DNA from: Ciona savignyi
Lineage: Eukaryota > Chordata > Ascidiacea > Phlebobranchia > Cionidae
Reading direction: 5' to 3'
Length of the DNA: 64,000 nt
NCBI GenBank assembly: GCA_000149265.1
Contig: CH002951.1
Location: 197,311-261,310, forward strand
The notes beneath the pieces are model-generated. The model was not told where the DNA came from, searched no databases, and worked only from the letters and a program-made list of their open reading frames with translations. The translations under genes and the position numbers were made by a program. This document shows, in pieces, positions 12,401-22,800 of this stretch (positions within the stretch are counted from its first letter, which is position 1; the number at the start of each line of letters is the position of its first letter).

Positions 12401-13844
12401 ATGAATATATGGCATACGACATGTGTTTTACAAATAGTGGTGGTTAAACACGTGGTTGACAATCTCCAGTTTAAAATCTATTTATAAGATATAGTTTGGG
12501 AGTCGTATTCACATCGTCCGGAATTTAAGACGCTCTTTAACTTGGCGTGTGTTGACCGCACGTCGTGTTTTCTGTTTCTTTTTTTGCCATTCTTCAGGAC
12601 CACCCACCCGAACATATTTACTGTAATCTCCTTTCCACAATCGCTATTTTATCATAAAACAATTTTGCGATTTCGCTTTTTACTTGATCTACATTTATGA
12701 AAGAAGAGCAATTCGTATCCAGATAAAAAATATCTCCCACCTGAAAGGCCTTGCTATAACTTGGTGACGATCAAAACTGAGCACCATGATGTGCACAAAA
12801 GACGCAGCGAAGCAGGTGATGTATATCACACTACAAACGAATATTATCTGCAAAAAATGGAATTGAATAAATGACACGTTGAATCTATAGTTTATTAAGG
12901 TATAGATTAAACCGATTTACAATATCCTATCCATGACAACAAATTTATTTGCTTTTAAGAAATAAAACATTACCACAGTAAGTCTATATTTCATTTATGG
13001 TAAACCACTTGCAGTTTATGCGTTTCCACATTTTTTATTTCCGCGGTGGCAAAACAACTGTGGTTATAACACGTGCAATATTTTGTAAATGACACAAGGG
13101 ATAAGCAGATGATTGGTTTCGAATACGTAAATAAGGTCGTCGCTATGCAGAAATCAGTAGGCCCAACAGGCAAATTTATTTTGACAGTTTCAAATTTACC
13201 GGGTTCATGGTTTTTGATGATAAAGTGTCATCTCTTCCCAGAATATTCCACATCGCAAAACCTCCCATGATGGAGCTCAAAACCACGTCTTTGGTCGCCA
13301 TAGAAGCTCTTTTAATTTTACAGAAATTATGAATTTCGAAAATTAAATGAGGTGCGAAATATAGTATTTCCAGCACCACTTTCTAATCAGAATATGTAAT
13401 CAAATTTGATTTAGGGGTTTTAAGTATAGGAAAAGGTCTTGTTAACATGTTTTTTGTACATCTTAATTTTCATTATATCGTTCTTGTTTGCCAATTGAAT
13501 CTTTGCTATAAATCAAATATACCTTGTAAATTTTCGTTAGGCTTAATAGCATCGCAATAAAATTATGTTTATGCACTTTATATATGTACTATATGCAGTA
13601 TGCATTTTTTATACGAATACAACACTCACCTTAGAAACCATGCTGTTTTATGAAGTTTAGGAGTGATTGCAACCACAATAATGCATCCTAAACTACACGA
13701 TATGTTAGCTAGATTTATCAACGCAAGAAAAATAATTGCAACTATTTCGCTAGTAGTTTTGCTCGTTGTTGAACTTGCCAATATACTTTGCCAACATGTT
13801 AACTGAACAGACGGGACAGATCCTACATCCGTAGTCAAGTTCAT
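3453..13844 (-). CDS. Orphan seven-transmembrane (rhodopsin-like) G-protein-coupled receptor, 7 exons
   Basis: Seven - strand exons join in phase to 455 aa: 13630-13844, 13200-13308, 12741-12847, 9048-9303, 7051-7249, 3815-4039, 3453-3709. Start ATG 13842-13844; stop TGA 3453-3455. Exon 1 has an N-terminal glycosylation site (NLT) and TM1 with the conserved Asn (LINLANISC). Exon 2 holds TM2. Exon 3 holds TM3 and a DRY-like motif SFDRHQVIARPF. Exon 4 holds TM4 with its Trp (GSGWTF), an extracellular loop Cys and TM5. Exon 5 is a hydrophilic third intracellular loop with acidic serines. Exon 6 holds TM6 without the usual CWxP. Exon 7 holds TM7 (GIANVIIYIITDDEFR) in place of NPxxY, followed by a helix-8-like FRPAILKPF. 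The acceptor of exon 2 has a poor pyrimidine tract. The topology is solid, but ligand and subfamily are unknown; a divergent family A or TMEM116-like receptor are both possible. Introns 3-5 are full of repeats and one assembly gap. Confidence 0.75.
5165..5490 (+). repeat. Dispersed repeat family R2, copy in receptor intron 5
   Basis: The stretch with GGGAAATCCTCAGAAACTTA, then ACTGAAACTAGTGATC, matches segments at 39650-39895, 40960-41110 and, inverted, near 54285-54345 and 54655-54710. A further diverged piece lies at 5580-5705. A short - strand hydrophobic open frame across it (5293-5484) is a by-product of the repeat, since the 39.8-kb copy shows the same partly open frame. Confidence 0.5.
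5740..5870. repeat. Dispersed repeat R1 fragment with palindromic core
   Basis: It contains the near-palindrome GTTTCTGCAAGCAGAAAC (5812-5829) followed by TAATGGGTTCCCGAGTTACT. The same arrangement recurs at 52225-52440, in half form at 12335-12350 and 40820-40832, and truncated at 53620-53640. Confidence 0.45.
5885..6192. mobile_element. hAT-type MITE, 308 bp, perfect 8-bp TSD
   Basis: Terminal inverted repeats CAGCGTTTCTCAAACT and AGTTTGAGAACCACTG bound the element. The 8-bp duplication GTATAAAG lies at 5877-5884 and 6193-6200. An 8-bp duplication and a CAGNGNTTCTCAA terminus are typical of hAT elements. There is no coding capacity, so it is non-autonomous. The interior has repeated GTGGGTCGCGA-like motifs close to both ends. 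It lies in receptor intron 5. Confidence 0.9.
6722..6950 (-). mobile_element. tRNA-derived SINE, diverged partial copy
   Basis: Read on the minus strand, this matches the body of the SINE seen in full at 18880-19181: ATCCCCGTGAAATGG, ATTGTCAGATTACCTCGCG, TTACCAGAGCTATT, and CCTTCAATTTGATAGAACCC. The tRNA-like head is missing or eroded. Confidence 0.75.
8745..8890 (-). mobile_element. Strongly degenerate SINE copy
   Basis: Weak but collinear similarity to the SINE body: a CATGTATGAAAC-like segment, CATTGTATTGTGTTA, and TTAGTAGATTCCATTAATCC followed by ACTGGTTCGGGC. The - strand open frame here (8663-8896) is the translated repeat, not a receptor exon. Confidence 0.45.
9342..10990. repeat. Composite repeat, copy A, with about 340-bp tandem units
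   Basis: It begins with TTATGGGTCCCATTTGGAAA and a T-rich tract. Tandem units of roughly 335-340 bp follow, starting near 9430, 9766, 10097 and 10437, each with GACAGGCATG-like, TAGATCACATGGTCTAGATG-like and AGGGGAATTCCCCT elements. The end segment has ACCCATGCGTTTATGCTT (10791 onward). Copy B at 11265-12470 has the same beginning, the same units and the same end. Part of one unit is lost in the gap at 10593-10692. It lies in receptor intron 3. Confidence 0.7.
10593..10692. other. Assembly gap (100 N)
   Basis: A run of exactly 100 N inside a tandem repeat unit. The length is a placeholder, and the repeat probably caused the assembly break. Confidence 0.98.
11013..11184 (-). mobile_element. 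SINE, 5'-head half, inserted next to composite repeat A
   Basis: Read on the minus strand it keeps the tRNA-like head. A TGGTTTAGTG A-box region and a GGTTGCAGGTTCAAAACTGG B-box region precede CCTTGCCCAAATAAAC and TAGTAGAATCCATTAAACCG. It stops after the central part, which makes it a truncated copy. Confidence 0.75.
11265..12470. repeat. Composite repeat, copy B
   Basis: It starts with TTATGGGTCCCATTTGAAAA and a T-rich tract, like copy A. Units begin near 11353, 11690 and 12027, and the palindrome AGGGGAATTCCCCT recurs. The terminal segment runs through ACCCATGCGTTTATGCTT to a subterminal stretch around ACAAATAGTGGTGGTTAAAC (12432-12451) and ACGTGGTTGACAATCTCC. Inverted relatives of that end occur near 52229-52265, 53573-53605 and 56145-56175, so this is one widespread family. 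Units 11690-11870 and 10434-10592 are nearly identical. Confidence 0.7.
12509..12643 (-). CDS. Candidate terminal coding exon, function unknown
   Basis: After the acceptor-like AAAATAG (12644-12650 on the minus strand) a phase-0 frame of 44 codons runs to TGA 12509-12511. It is strikingly basic (WQKKKQKTRRAVNTRQVKER). A second frame is also open here and would continue in phase from receptor exon 3 (donor at 12740) across a 92-nt intron, giving an alternative receptor C-terminus that ends just below 12480. I cannot tell whether this is an alternative receptor exon, the last exon of a nested small gene, or chance. The sequence is less AT-rich than its surroundings. Confidence 0.3.
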   Translation of the reverse strand, partial: RLWKGDYSKYVRVGGPEEWQKKKQKTRRAVNTRQVKERLKFRTM

Positions 13845-16347
13845 GGTCTGTAGTTGGCGGCTACATGCAACTGCAAAATAAAGTGTGGTAGTGTCCTTGT
13901 TCAGGTAACCTTTCCATAGATTTACGTTTATTCTGCCATATGTTTAAGAATTCCCTGCAACAAAATCGTTAACGTATAAGTCGAAACGAAAGCAGCTCTC
14001 TCCTTATTTATTTAAATAGTGATTTATAGTCGTGAAATTTAATGGTTATTTACTTAGATCGGTATGAAACCACGACATTATTCATGTAAACATACTTTAC
14101 TACGAGTACAACATCGTGTTTATCGCTTGCACGACTGAATTATACTACGTTTAAATTTTAAATACATTTTGAAGTAAACAAATACCTCCATATACTAAGA
14201 GCACAAAAACTGTCTATAATTCAGATAAAAGTAGACAACCACTACATTGTATAGGCTCATTATTCCTTTGGTCGAAAAACACTTATCGATTGTAAGGACC
14301 AAGAATTGTTTAAGTGGCTCGAACTAAATAGTCTGAACGATTAACGCATACCGCTGCTCTATGTTGTTTCAATACTTTAGTGTTTGGATTGACATTGCCT
14401 CGAAAACAATGAACCTTTTTCTCCCGGCAATCTAGTTCAACGGTTATACTTTAACAATGCTGGGGGTATAAAGAACATATCTCAAAATACTTTTTACATT
14501 TGTTCCCTGTGCTTCAATTTTCGCTGTTTACTCGGGTTGAACTAATAACAAGTTACACACATAAATAAATAATGCAGCAAAAAGTTTCTGGAAAAAACAA
14601 AGCTAAAACAAGACACATTCGTACTAATATTTTAAAAAGTACAAATGTATACAAACCCAGTACAACGTACAATAGGCTTATAAATATTTTTTTTAATCAT
14701 CTGCCATTTTTATTTTTCAGAACATAAATATTTCATTGATAACATAAGGGCTCGAGGGTATAATAATATTGCTTACGCTGAACCGTAAACCGTATGTTTC
14801 TGCGACTCGTCATACATATGTGCATTAGAATATTAAATCTAGATTCGGCATATTATGTACAAAGCCCTGAACGACATCGTCATCCATCTGTCAAATGCAA
14901 GCGTAATTATGTATGAAAAGGGTTAAAGATTGAACCAAAAATAAAATTCGAACGCTCACACATTAAATATTAACGTTTGTTAGACAATTTCGTTCTGACT
15001 TAAATTCACTAAAAATAAAGTTCACTTAGCTCTAAAACAGCTTTAGCTGTCTCTGGAAAAATCTCAAAGTTTTCGGTTACAGCTGATTCTATTATCTTTC
15101 CACAGCGAGTAATGATTGGTTCGTGTTTCTTTTATATTAGCGATAAAAACAAATCTTGTATCGAATTACGTAACGCCGCAGGCTAGCATTACATGGAACA
15201 GCAATGCTTCATATTGCTTTTGTATAGTGCTGAATAATTTAAGCACACCTATTTGCACAGCATGTATGCAGCAGTTTATAATATCTGCTTATATAGTGAC
15301 AATGTGCTTTAATAATGGATAACGGGGCAGGGGTTAAATATGGTTACTTGCATTTAACCGACAAAGATAGTAACTGTAACCTATCCTACGCAATAATTTC
15401 TCTCTATTAGACTTTTGTAAAACAAGATATGCTGCTGATTATTTGTCAAGGTATTTAGAGTTAATACCGATATTTCGGTCTGTTTTATATGATTGCTTTT
15501 ATTTGTCTATACAGTCTTAGTGTTTTAAAACCGCGAGAGCATAAAAATAACCATAACTTACAAAAAATCATAAAAAATTTAACAGTCATCGGTCTATCGA
15601 ATGTGAATTGCTTCAATGCAGCTGCTTATAAAAATTATCGTAATTTAATCGTAAGCGGGGGTTCTGAATCTAAATATACGTCGTTGCGTTTATTTTGGTT
15701 ATAGCGTTCGGTATTGATTAAGTAAACGAAAATTAGGATTGGGTGATACCTGTTAAACAACTATTATGTACGTTTACTTCAAATCTAACATTTCTTATCC
15801 TGTACGCTTGTTGTACCTTGCCCTATCTATTCATTTATGCGTTGATATTTGCCTTGTAATCACAACCGCAACGTTTTGTGTTTTAAATAGTTACTGACAG
15901 GCTAATTTCCTCAATATTAAAGTCTGTATTTTATTTGCATTGCTAGTAAACGTCTCTTTGGGTTATAGTACCTTCCATTTTGGGTAAACTTTTTTTCACT
16001 TAACATCAAGTGTTGCTTTGAAACCCTAAACCACCCGTTGTAAAGCAGTACAACCACGCGACAACAGTGTATACGCACTTCTTATCAATGTAAAACAAAC
16101 ATTCATAATGTAGTATACTGTGTTCTTATAACTCACAGCGCTGGCATCAACAGCACGGTCGAATAACGATTTAAATTCCCCGTGAGATCGAGCAGCGCGC
16201 TTTCATTCGATTCTAACTTCAGGGATTTATTAAAAGTGTCGCAAGGGACTGTGATTCATCACTGAATAGTTAATGTCGCGGTTTTTAGCATAGCTCGAAA
16301 GAACTGGTGCCAGTCGATGTGTTATTTACAATGTAGCTCTAACGCTT

Positions 16348-16385
<38 letters not shown>

Positions 16386-17038
16386 ATTGATCAGTTATTA
16401 AATACATGGTCTTTTAAAACCCACAGCAAACTACACGCGAACGTACGTATGCAGTTAATACGCCAATGTTTTGAGAGTCGGAATATTTTTAATGAAAAAT
16501 TGTGCATGTGTGTAGCAGAAGTATGACGAATTCAATTTTAATTTACGTCATTTTACCCGGATGTAGAAAATGTACATATTGTGTATAGAGGTTGTGTGTT
16601 TAGAAAACGTGTACCGCGGGAATTGTGCAAGACGGAAGTATAAAGAAAACGATTGAACCGAACCGTTGCTCGGCAACCGTGCAGCCGATCAAAACTCCGT
16701 AAAAGGTGTGATTGGATAGCTAATTGTTATACGGTTCTGAGTATGCAGACGGATAATCGGAGCTATTATAGTGTGTTAAATAAGACGAAGACATACAGTT
16801 CTTTAGTAACTCAGTTAAACACTTCATGGGTTCTGACTACTTCTTCTAAGTGCCTATCTTATACAGGGATACACCTAAATAGATAGTGAATAGGCTTACC
16901 CTTGGCTAACGGCCTGACGTGCATTCACTCAGCCATTCGACACTTCTTTCTATATACGTTTTGCTACTCTACTAACTTACTATTACGTTGGAAATGACGC
17001 AATTTAAATGAGACACTTTTATTTTTAATGCTATAAGG
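13845..17038. other. Receptor upstream region / long intergenic stretch
   Basis: This is the presumed promoter side of the receptor gene, which is transcribed leftward. I see only short chance ORFs, one (TA)n microsatellite at 16352-16383 and no recognisable gene. The receptor's transcription start and any 5' untranslated exon cannot be placed from sequence. Confidence 0.4.
16352..16383. repeat. (TA)n microsatellite
   Basis: About 15 uninterrupted TA dinucleotides. Likely polymorphic; no function inferred. Confidence 0.95.
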
Positions 17039-17399
17039 CAGTGGTTCTCAACCTTTTTGTTGCATGCCTCCCTTTGCCCATTTTGAATCTTTTCATTCCT
17101 CCCCTACCGTATAAAGTACCCACAATTCGAGTCACTACTAGACGAAATAATGAAATACACATATTCAGAGATGCATATATTTGAACTGCATAATATAACT
17201 CCTAAATCACTTTAGTGTTGCGCATAAAGGCCTATAGGTCTGAAAGTAGGCTACGTAATAATAACAAATGTCATCAATAAAAAAAATCTAAAAATCACCC
17301 TAGTGTCTTATAACACTAAGTATAAAATGCACACATTCCTCCGCTGAAATCCTGAAATTCCTCCCTAGGGAGGAATTCCTCCCCGGTTTAGAACAACTG
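17039..17399. mobile_element. hAT-type MITE with eroded TSD
   Basis: The ends CAGTGGTTCTCAACC and GGTTTAGAACAACTG form an imperfect inverted repeat. Flanks CTATAAGG and CAATAAAC share only part of an 8-bp duplication, so this copy is older. Internal CCTCCC-rich motifs near both ends (CATTCCTCCCC, ATTCCTCCCC) resemble subterminal repeats. Confidence 0.7.
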
Positions 17400-18879
17400 C
17401 AATAAACGTTGTATAGTCTTTTAACGGTTGTATTTGTTCATTTAATCAATATTTAGACAAAATAGACAACTTCCGCAAGGTTTACTTGCTTGTAATTAAG
17501 TTTGTAACAACATATCATGGATCATTAAAGTTTTCCATTATATTTAAATTCCTGATTTGTGATTTTACGTAGACACAAATAATTAATTAAGGTCATTAAA
17601 AAAGATATGTATTCCCTAAATTATTTCAGTGGAGAAGCAGATGATACCCGTGAAACTGACTACGCATAAGTAAGTTATTGGTATACTGCAACCTGTTATC
17701 TATATAAGTTCATAAGAAATAATTTCTATATAGGCCAGCTCAGCTTACAAACTGTACGAACAGCATAAGACAAAATGTAGAGAAATTTTACTACTATTGT
17801 TTTGTTAGTAATTTTAGGATGGTTAACAGTTTAGTAATCTGATACTTATGAGAATACCGGTTTCCAATTTAATAAGTTACCATTGGGTTCCTTTGATCTC
17901 GAAGATTGTATCCTTTTTTATTTATTTTACTTACTGCGTCATGCTCGTCGTGAGAGGCTTGTCATGCCGTCCGGTCATTCGTAGAACAGGGAATCCAATT
18001 AGAATAACAATTATTAACCCCGACATGTAGATAGTGTGCAATGACTTTTAAGTTTACAATAACTTCAGGAGAAATTCGTGTTCAGGAAAAAAAAAAAAGT
18101 CCATTTTTAGCCTTTTAGACCTTATCGACGATATTTTCGGCCTTGAAAACAATATTTACCTCAAATGTTTTAAATAAAATAACCCAAATTTAGGTATACT
18201 ACCAAAATAGAATATATAAAAGTAATCATAAATATACTATAATAACGCGTATAAAAGAGCTGAATACTCAAAACTAACGTAAGTTCACAAGCCATATTTC
18301 ATCGGTTTTGGATATATGATTTTTTTAGATTGGTGATATAAAAAGCTCTTCAATAAAGCTCATTGACATATGTCGTTAACTTTCCCCTTTGTCCCCGTAG
18401 TTTTCCATCATAAAAAGGCAATTTCCTCCATCCCTGTACTTCCACCACAAAAGGTATACAGTCCTAGCCTTAACTCATTCCCAGTAGTTTCCATTTATAA
18501 TTAATTTATCTGTATTAAACAAAGAATATTGACAAACTGGTAGTTTAGAGTAGGTTGCTTTTAGACACAAACTTGTAACCAATTCGTGTCTCTGTAGTGG
18601 TTTACCACGATTTTAAGCGTCCTGTGAACGGGCTTTGGACTAAAATCTCACGAGCCATGATATAGAAGTCTACAGACTTGGCTTAACAGAACGCATACAG
18701 AGAGAAGGAATTTTTCGTTGTGGTATTTGGCAATTATGGCACCTTTGGCTTATAATTTCGAGTATATATCTGCATTGTCTATTTTAGAAATCCATTTTCG
18801 TAATTTTAAAACGTGATCCGCGGAATATTCTCAAATGAAAAGTGGGCCACGATTATAAAAAGGTTAGGATATATTATAA
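17400..18879. other. Intergenic stretch with one exon-like fragment
   Basis: Mostly AT-rich without a gene. At 17631-17670 a 40-nt open segment lies between a TTATTTCAG acceptor and a GTAAGT donor. No other exon of a + strand gene is visible nearby, so it is unsupported. Confidence 0.3.
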
Positions 18880-19181
18880 TAGGATAGGATATTCATGTTT
18901 TATCCCCGTGAATGGGAAAACCAAGGAGGTTAACACACGTGCAATCGTAAGATCACCTCACGCCCACGGTCGGGTTACCAGAGCTATTTCAGTGTGTTGT
19001 ATATGAAAGACACGTTCCTTCAATTTGGTAGAACCCATTAATCCGCTGGGTCCAGGCAATGTCCGTAAAGTGCCTTGCCCAAGGACACAACCGACTAGCT
19101 AGCGACCAGTTTCGCACCTGCAACCTTTCGATTGAAAGGCTTAACCGTTAGACCACTTAACCGCTAGACCACCGGGCCGGA
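18880..19181 (-). mobile_element. Full-length tRNA-derived SINE (Ciona Cics-1-like)
   Basis: On the minus strand it has a tRNA-like head with an A box fitting TGGTCTAGCGG and a B-box region GGTTGCAGGTGCGAAACTGG. The body follows (CCTTGGGCAAGGCAC, ATTAATGGGTTCTACC, GAGGTGATCTTACGATTGC) and the 3' tail is short tandem TATCC units. The head here has a small internal duplication of the TTAACCGTTAGACCA segment. The match to Cics-1 is from memory of the element type, not an alignment. Confidence 0.85.
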
Positions 19182-19826
19182 CTGTGTTGGCTTCGTCTCA
19201 ATCTATGAATTACTATATATAAATTTTTATTTTAATTTTGAGCAATTTTAGTCAAATGAAATACAAATACTATTAAGTGCCAATTTTACTCTATCATATG
19301 ATGTAAAAATGAACAGTATCAATAACTTTCGTTAAACTGTTTGATGTCACAAATTTATAACTTGTGTGTAAACCTTACATCTAGTCGATCTTAAGACTTC
19401 TAGTGTTTTTATGCTGTAATGTAATCTTAAGTAATGTTTGTATCTCAAATATGTAATGTATTTGAATTATCCAACCTTTGCTACTACTATTTGACCGTGA
19501 CTTGGTTGCAAATACACTATGGAGTGTTGTTTACACTTTTGTTGGGTGATTTTGCAGTATAAAAAACATGTGACAGTGGATAAGTATAAAATAAATAAAA
19601 ATGTTGGGTTACTGGATATAACATATCAAGACAAATATATAGTGGGAAACACAACCGTAAGCGAAATCCTGCCTAAAATTTAAAAAAATGTTTTTTTCTT
19701 TAATCTTCGTAAGCCATCCAAGTATAACATGGATTCTGCAATAAAGATTCTTATTATAAGTTATTACCACATTCATATCAGCAAAATCTTACAAAATCAA
19801 TGGTTTAAATGCAGCATAAGCATTAA
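19182..19826. other. 3' flank of the ACOT9-like gene
   Basis: AT-rich sequence with no gene seen. It probably holds the 3' UTR and polyadenylation site of the leftward-transcribed ACOT9-like gene. Confidence 0.4.
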
Positions 19827-22800
19827 TTATTCTACTCTAGCCATTCTAAGGCTAGATGGTCCTTGGGGGAAAAACCGTAATCACAAAAAAATTATGGTAA
19901 AGTGCTAACATAACAGTAAGATTCCAAGTCAAATAATAATTACTTTCATGAACCTCTTACCTCCGTAAGTTTTCGGAACCACAGTGGGAACTTGGGAATC
20001 GCCACACGTGAAAGTAAAGTGGAACACATTAGAAGTGGTGCTGATTCCCTGTAACGTGTCCATCACCTCAGCATGAACCCTCGCTACAAACCGATTCCCA
20101 TCAGAATAACTTATCTGTATTTTTGTAAGGGTTAACATAAAATAACAAGTGTAAAACTGGCTGAATCTATTGACTAATGCATGTAACAGGACTCAGTGTC
20201 GTACTGAATAAGGAGGGGGTCAAGATTTCCACTACGGAAAAAATAATTAAGCTTCACTTTTAGCAGAGTAGCACTTGGATCTAAAATATGTGACGCTTTG
20301 CCAATTGGTTTTTATTTAAGCTTTCACTAAAGAAAATATAAAAAATGTCCAATTTTCTACCAAACAATAAATGTTTAAATCCTACATCTTGTTATTGTTC
20401 TTAGTTTACTCGGTTAAGTTCTTACCACTTCTTTGTTGTTTGATTGCAGGAAGGCTAAACAACATATTCATAGAACCGATAAACAGTATTTCTTATAATA
20501 TAATTACTTAGGATTCAGCTTATATTAGTAACTATAATGACACCATAAAAATCATATTTTATGGTTAAAAACAGGCTAACCTTTCCTGGGACACCCCCTT
20601 TACAATTATTTCACTATACCATTGCATGGCTTTAGTAATAATTTCACCAGACCATTTAATTTAAACATAAAATATAAAACAATAAACCTGTGAAGACATC
20701 AGGAGTAAAGAACCAATAGGAACTGGGCAATGGAAGAAAATATCATCAACTGCTACCACATTTGGTCGATTGCTACTAAACACGCAAGCGTTTGCCCATG
20801 CCAGTTCAAATGCTTTCCTCATCAGGTAGCCACCGAACACTTTGTTGTGAATGTTACGCTTCTCAGGGAAACAAACAACTGCATTTTTCAATCGAGTTGA
20901 ATCCATCCATAAACTACCCTCGGGAAGAATCCGACTTCTAAATGATTTGGATCTGAAATATGTTAAATGTTAGAATAGACAGGTAACATGATGACAAGTT
21001 TGTGTTTTACAAAAATCGGTATATAGCCGTTTGCCCAATTGCATTTTATTTGATATGTTGAACGCTCTTAGTTTTTACATGGAGGACTTTTTTTCATTTT
21101 CGATTGGCCATTGCTTCTTCTTAATCTTTTTATCCATACTTAACTTTTTATCTTAATAGGTTAAATTAATTTGAACAGTAATTTTAAAACTTAGTACCTT
21201 GGGTTAAGGGTTTTAAGAAATATCTGATGTACAAGTTGTCTTTCATCTATTGTTGGTGGGTTTTCAAACAATGACTCTTGTGCCTCCATCAATCTTTGTT
21301 TTTTATGCTGGTTTCCTAATTCGAATAACTTTGATTCCTCTTCGGTTGTTACTTCAAGTGGGTGGATCACTGCAGCTCTGTTAAGAAGTGAATAAGATTT
21401 ATTTAGTAATATGTTGTGAATCTAGGAATTGTATAAGGTAGATGACATTTGTAAAAAAAAAAAAATACCAATATCTATATTTTGACCATCATATTTAGAA
21501 GACACTTAGTTAGGATTTGTTTTAATATTGCCTGGATATAACATGAATGGAGGAACAGCAAAAATGCAGAACTAAGTTTGTGAAGTTAAGTAAGGGGAAG
21601 TCCTTAATAATCAATTGCTGAAAACATATTAAATAGGACGTTTATCATATAGCATATATAATCTATTATATCTATATATATATATATACATCTTGTATAT
21701 GACATGTACATATGACATGTACATACCATAACATGTGCAGTCACACTCATGCATTATTAGCCCTTAATGTTTCGGTGTTGTATTTTCCTTTAAACTTCAT
21801 AATTTTAGTAATATATGCACCAGTTAATCCGGTCAACTGAGTCATAGTCTATAGCAGTGGTTCTCGATCTTTTTGACCTCGTGGCGCACCCGAGACCAAT
21901 AAGGAAACGAACGACTAAACAATATGCTAAATACTCAAACAATTTAGGAAAAATATGGAAAATTGAAAGATTAATTTAAATAATTTCATTACCGAATTTT
22001 CTACATAACGAAATTACTGTTTCTTGAGCGCTCTTGCTTTTCGAAAGTAATGTAGAACTAACTTTATTATGGAAAAGAACGAACTAGACACTAACCATTT
22101 AGTAGTTTATGATCTATTCACACTCTGTCGTAAATTCAAGTGTGGCGCACCTAGCTAACCCCTGTGGCACACCAGTGAGCCGCGGCGCACCATTTGAGAA
22201 GCACTGGTCTATAGCTTGCTGGTTTATTTCAGATTAATGTATTGTAAACTGATTTCACCTTTTTAAACAACAACTCTGTTTTTTTGTAAAATATTATGAC
22301 AATGAGTTGGGCAATGTAAAATTAAAGACACATTTTACAAGCATATTATTTTACAATTTTTTCATCTATCTGTAAGCCATGTCAACACAAACAGTTGCGA
22401 CTGGGTAGACAGGTTTTATTTATAAGCTTAACAAACACCTGTCATTCACTGAAAAACTAATTGTCGACCCGACTTAATCTTTAACTATAACTTGCCTCTT
22501 ACTCTCCGAATCACGGGCCACCATAACAAACTCCGCATCAACCACCTTTTCACCATTTTGCTCCAACCACATGCTGATCTCCAATGAGGATCTGCCTGTC
22601 CATGTTACATGACCTGCCATTATGATGTCAACAGTGGGGTCTATGTGGTCATGATGAATCTTTATCTCATCCACCATCGCCGTGACAATGCTTAAAGGAC
22701 TGATACCTGTCCTAGAGTTTAGTACATTATCATTGGATTAAAATAAAATATAATGATGACAAACAAAATAAAAACTTTCACAGATGATAAAAATATACAA

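Noticed and set aside
17631..17670. 40-nt open segment between good splice signals
   Set aside because: No partner exons of a + strand gene are visible within several kilobases.
19125..19181. tRNA-like A and B boxes suggesting a tRNA gene
   Set aside because: The same boxes head every SINE copy and are followed by the SINE body and tail. The tRNA-like part would not fold as an intact tRNA because the head has an extra duplication.
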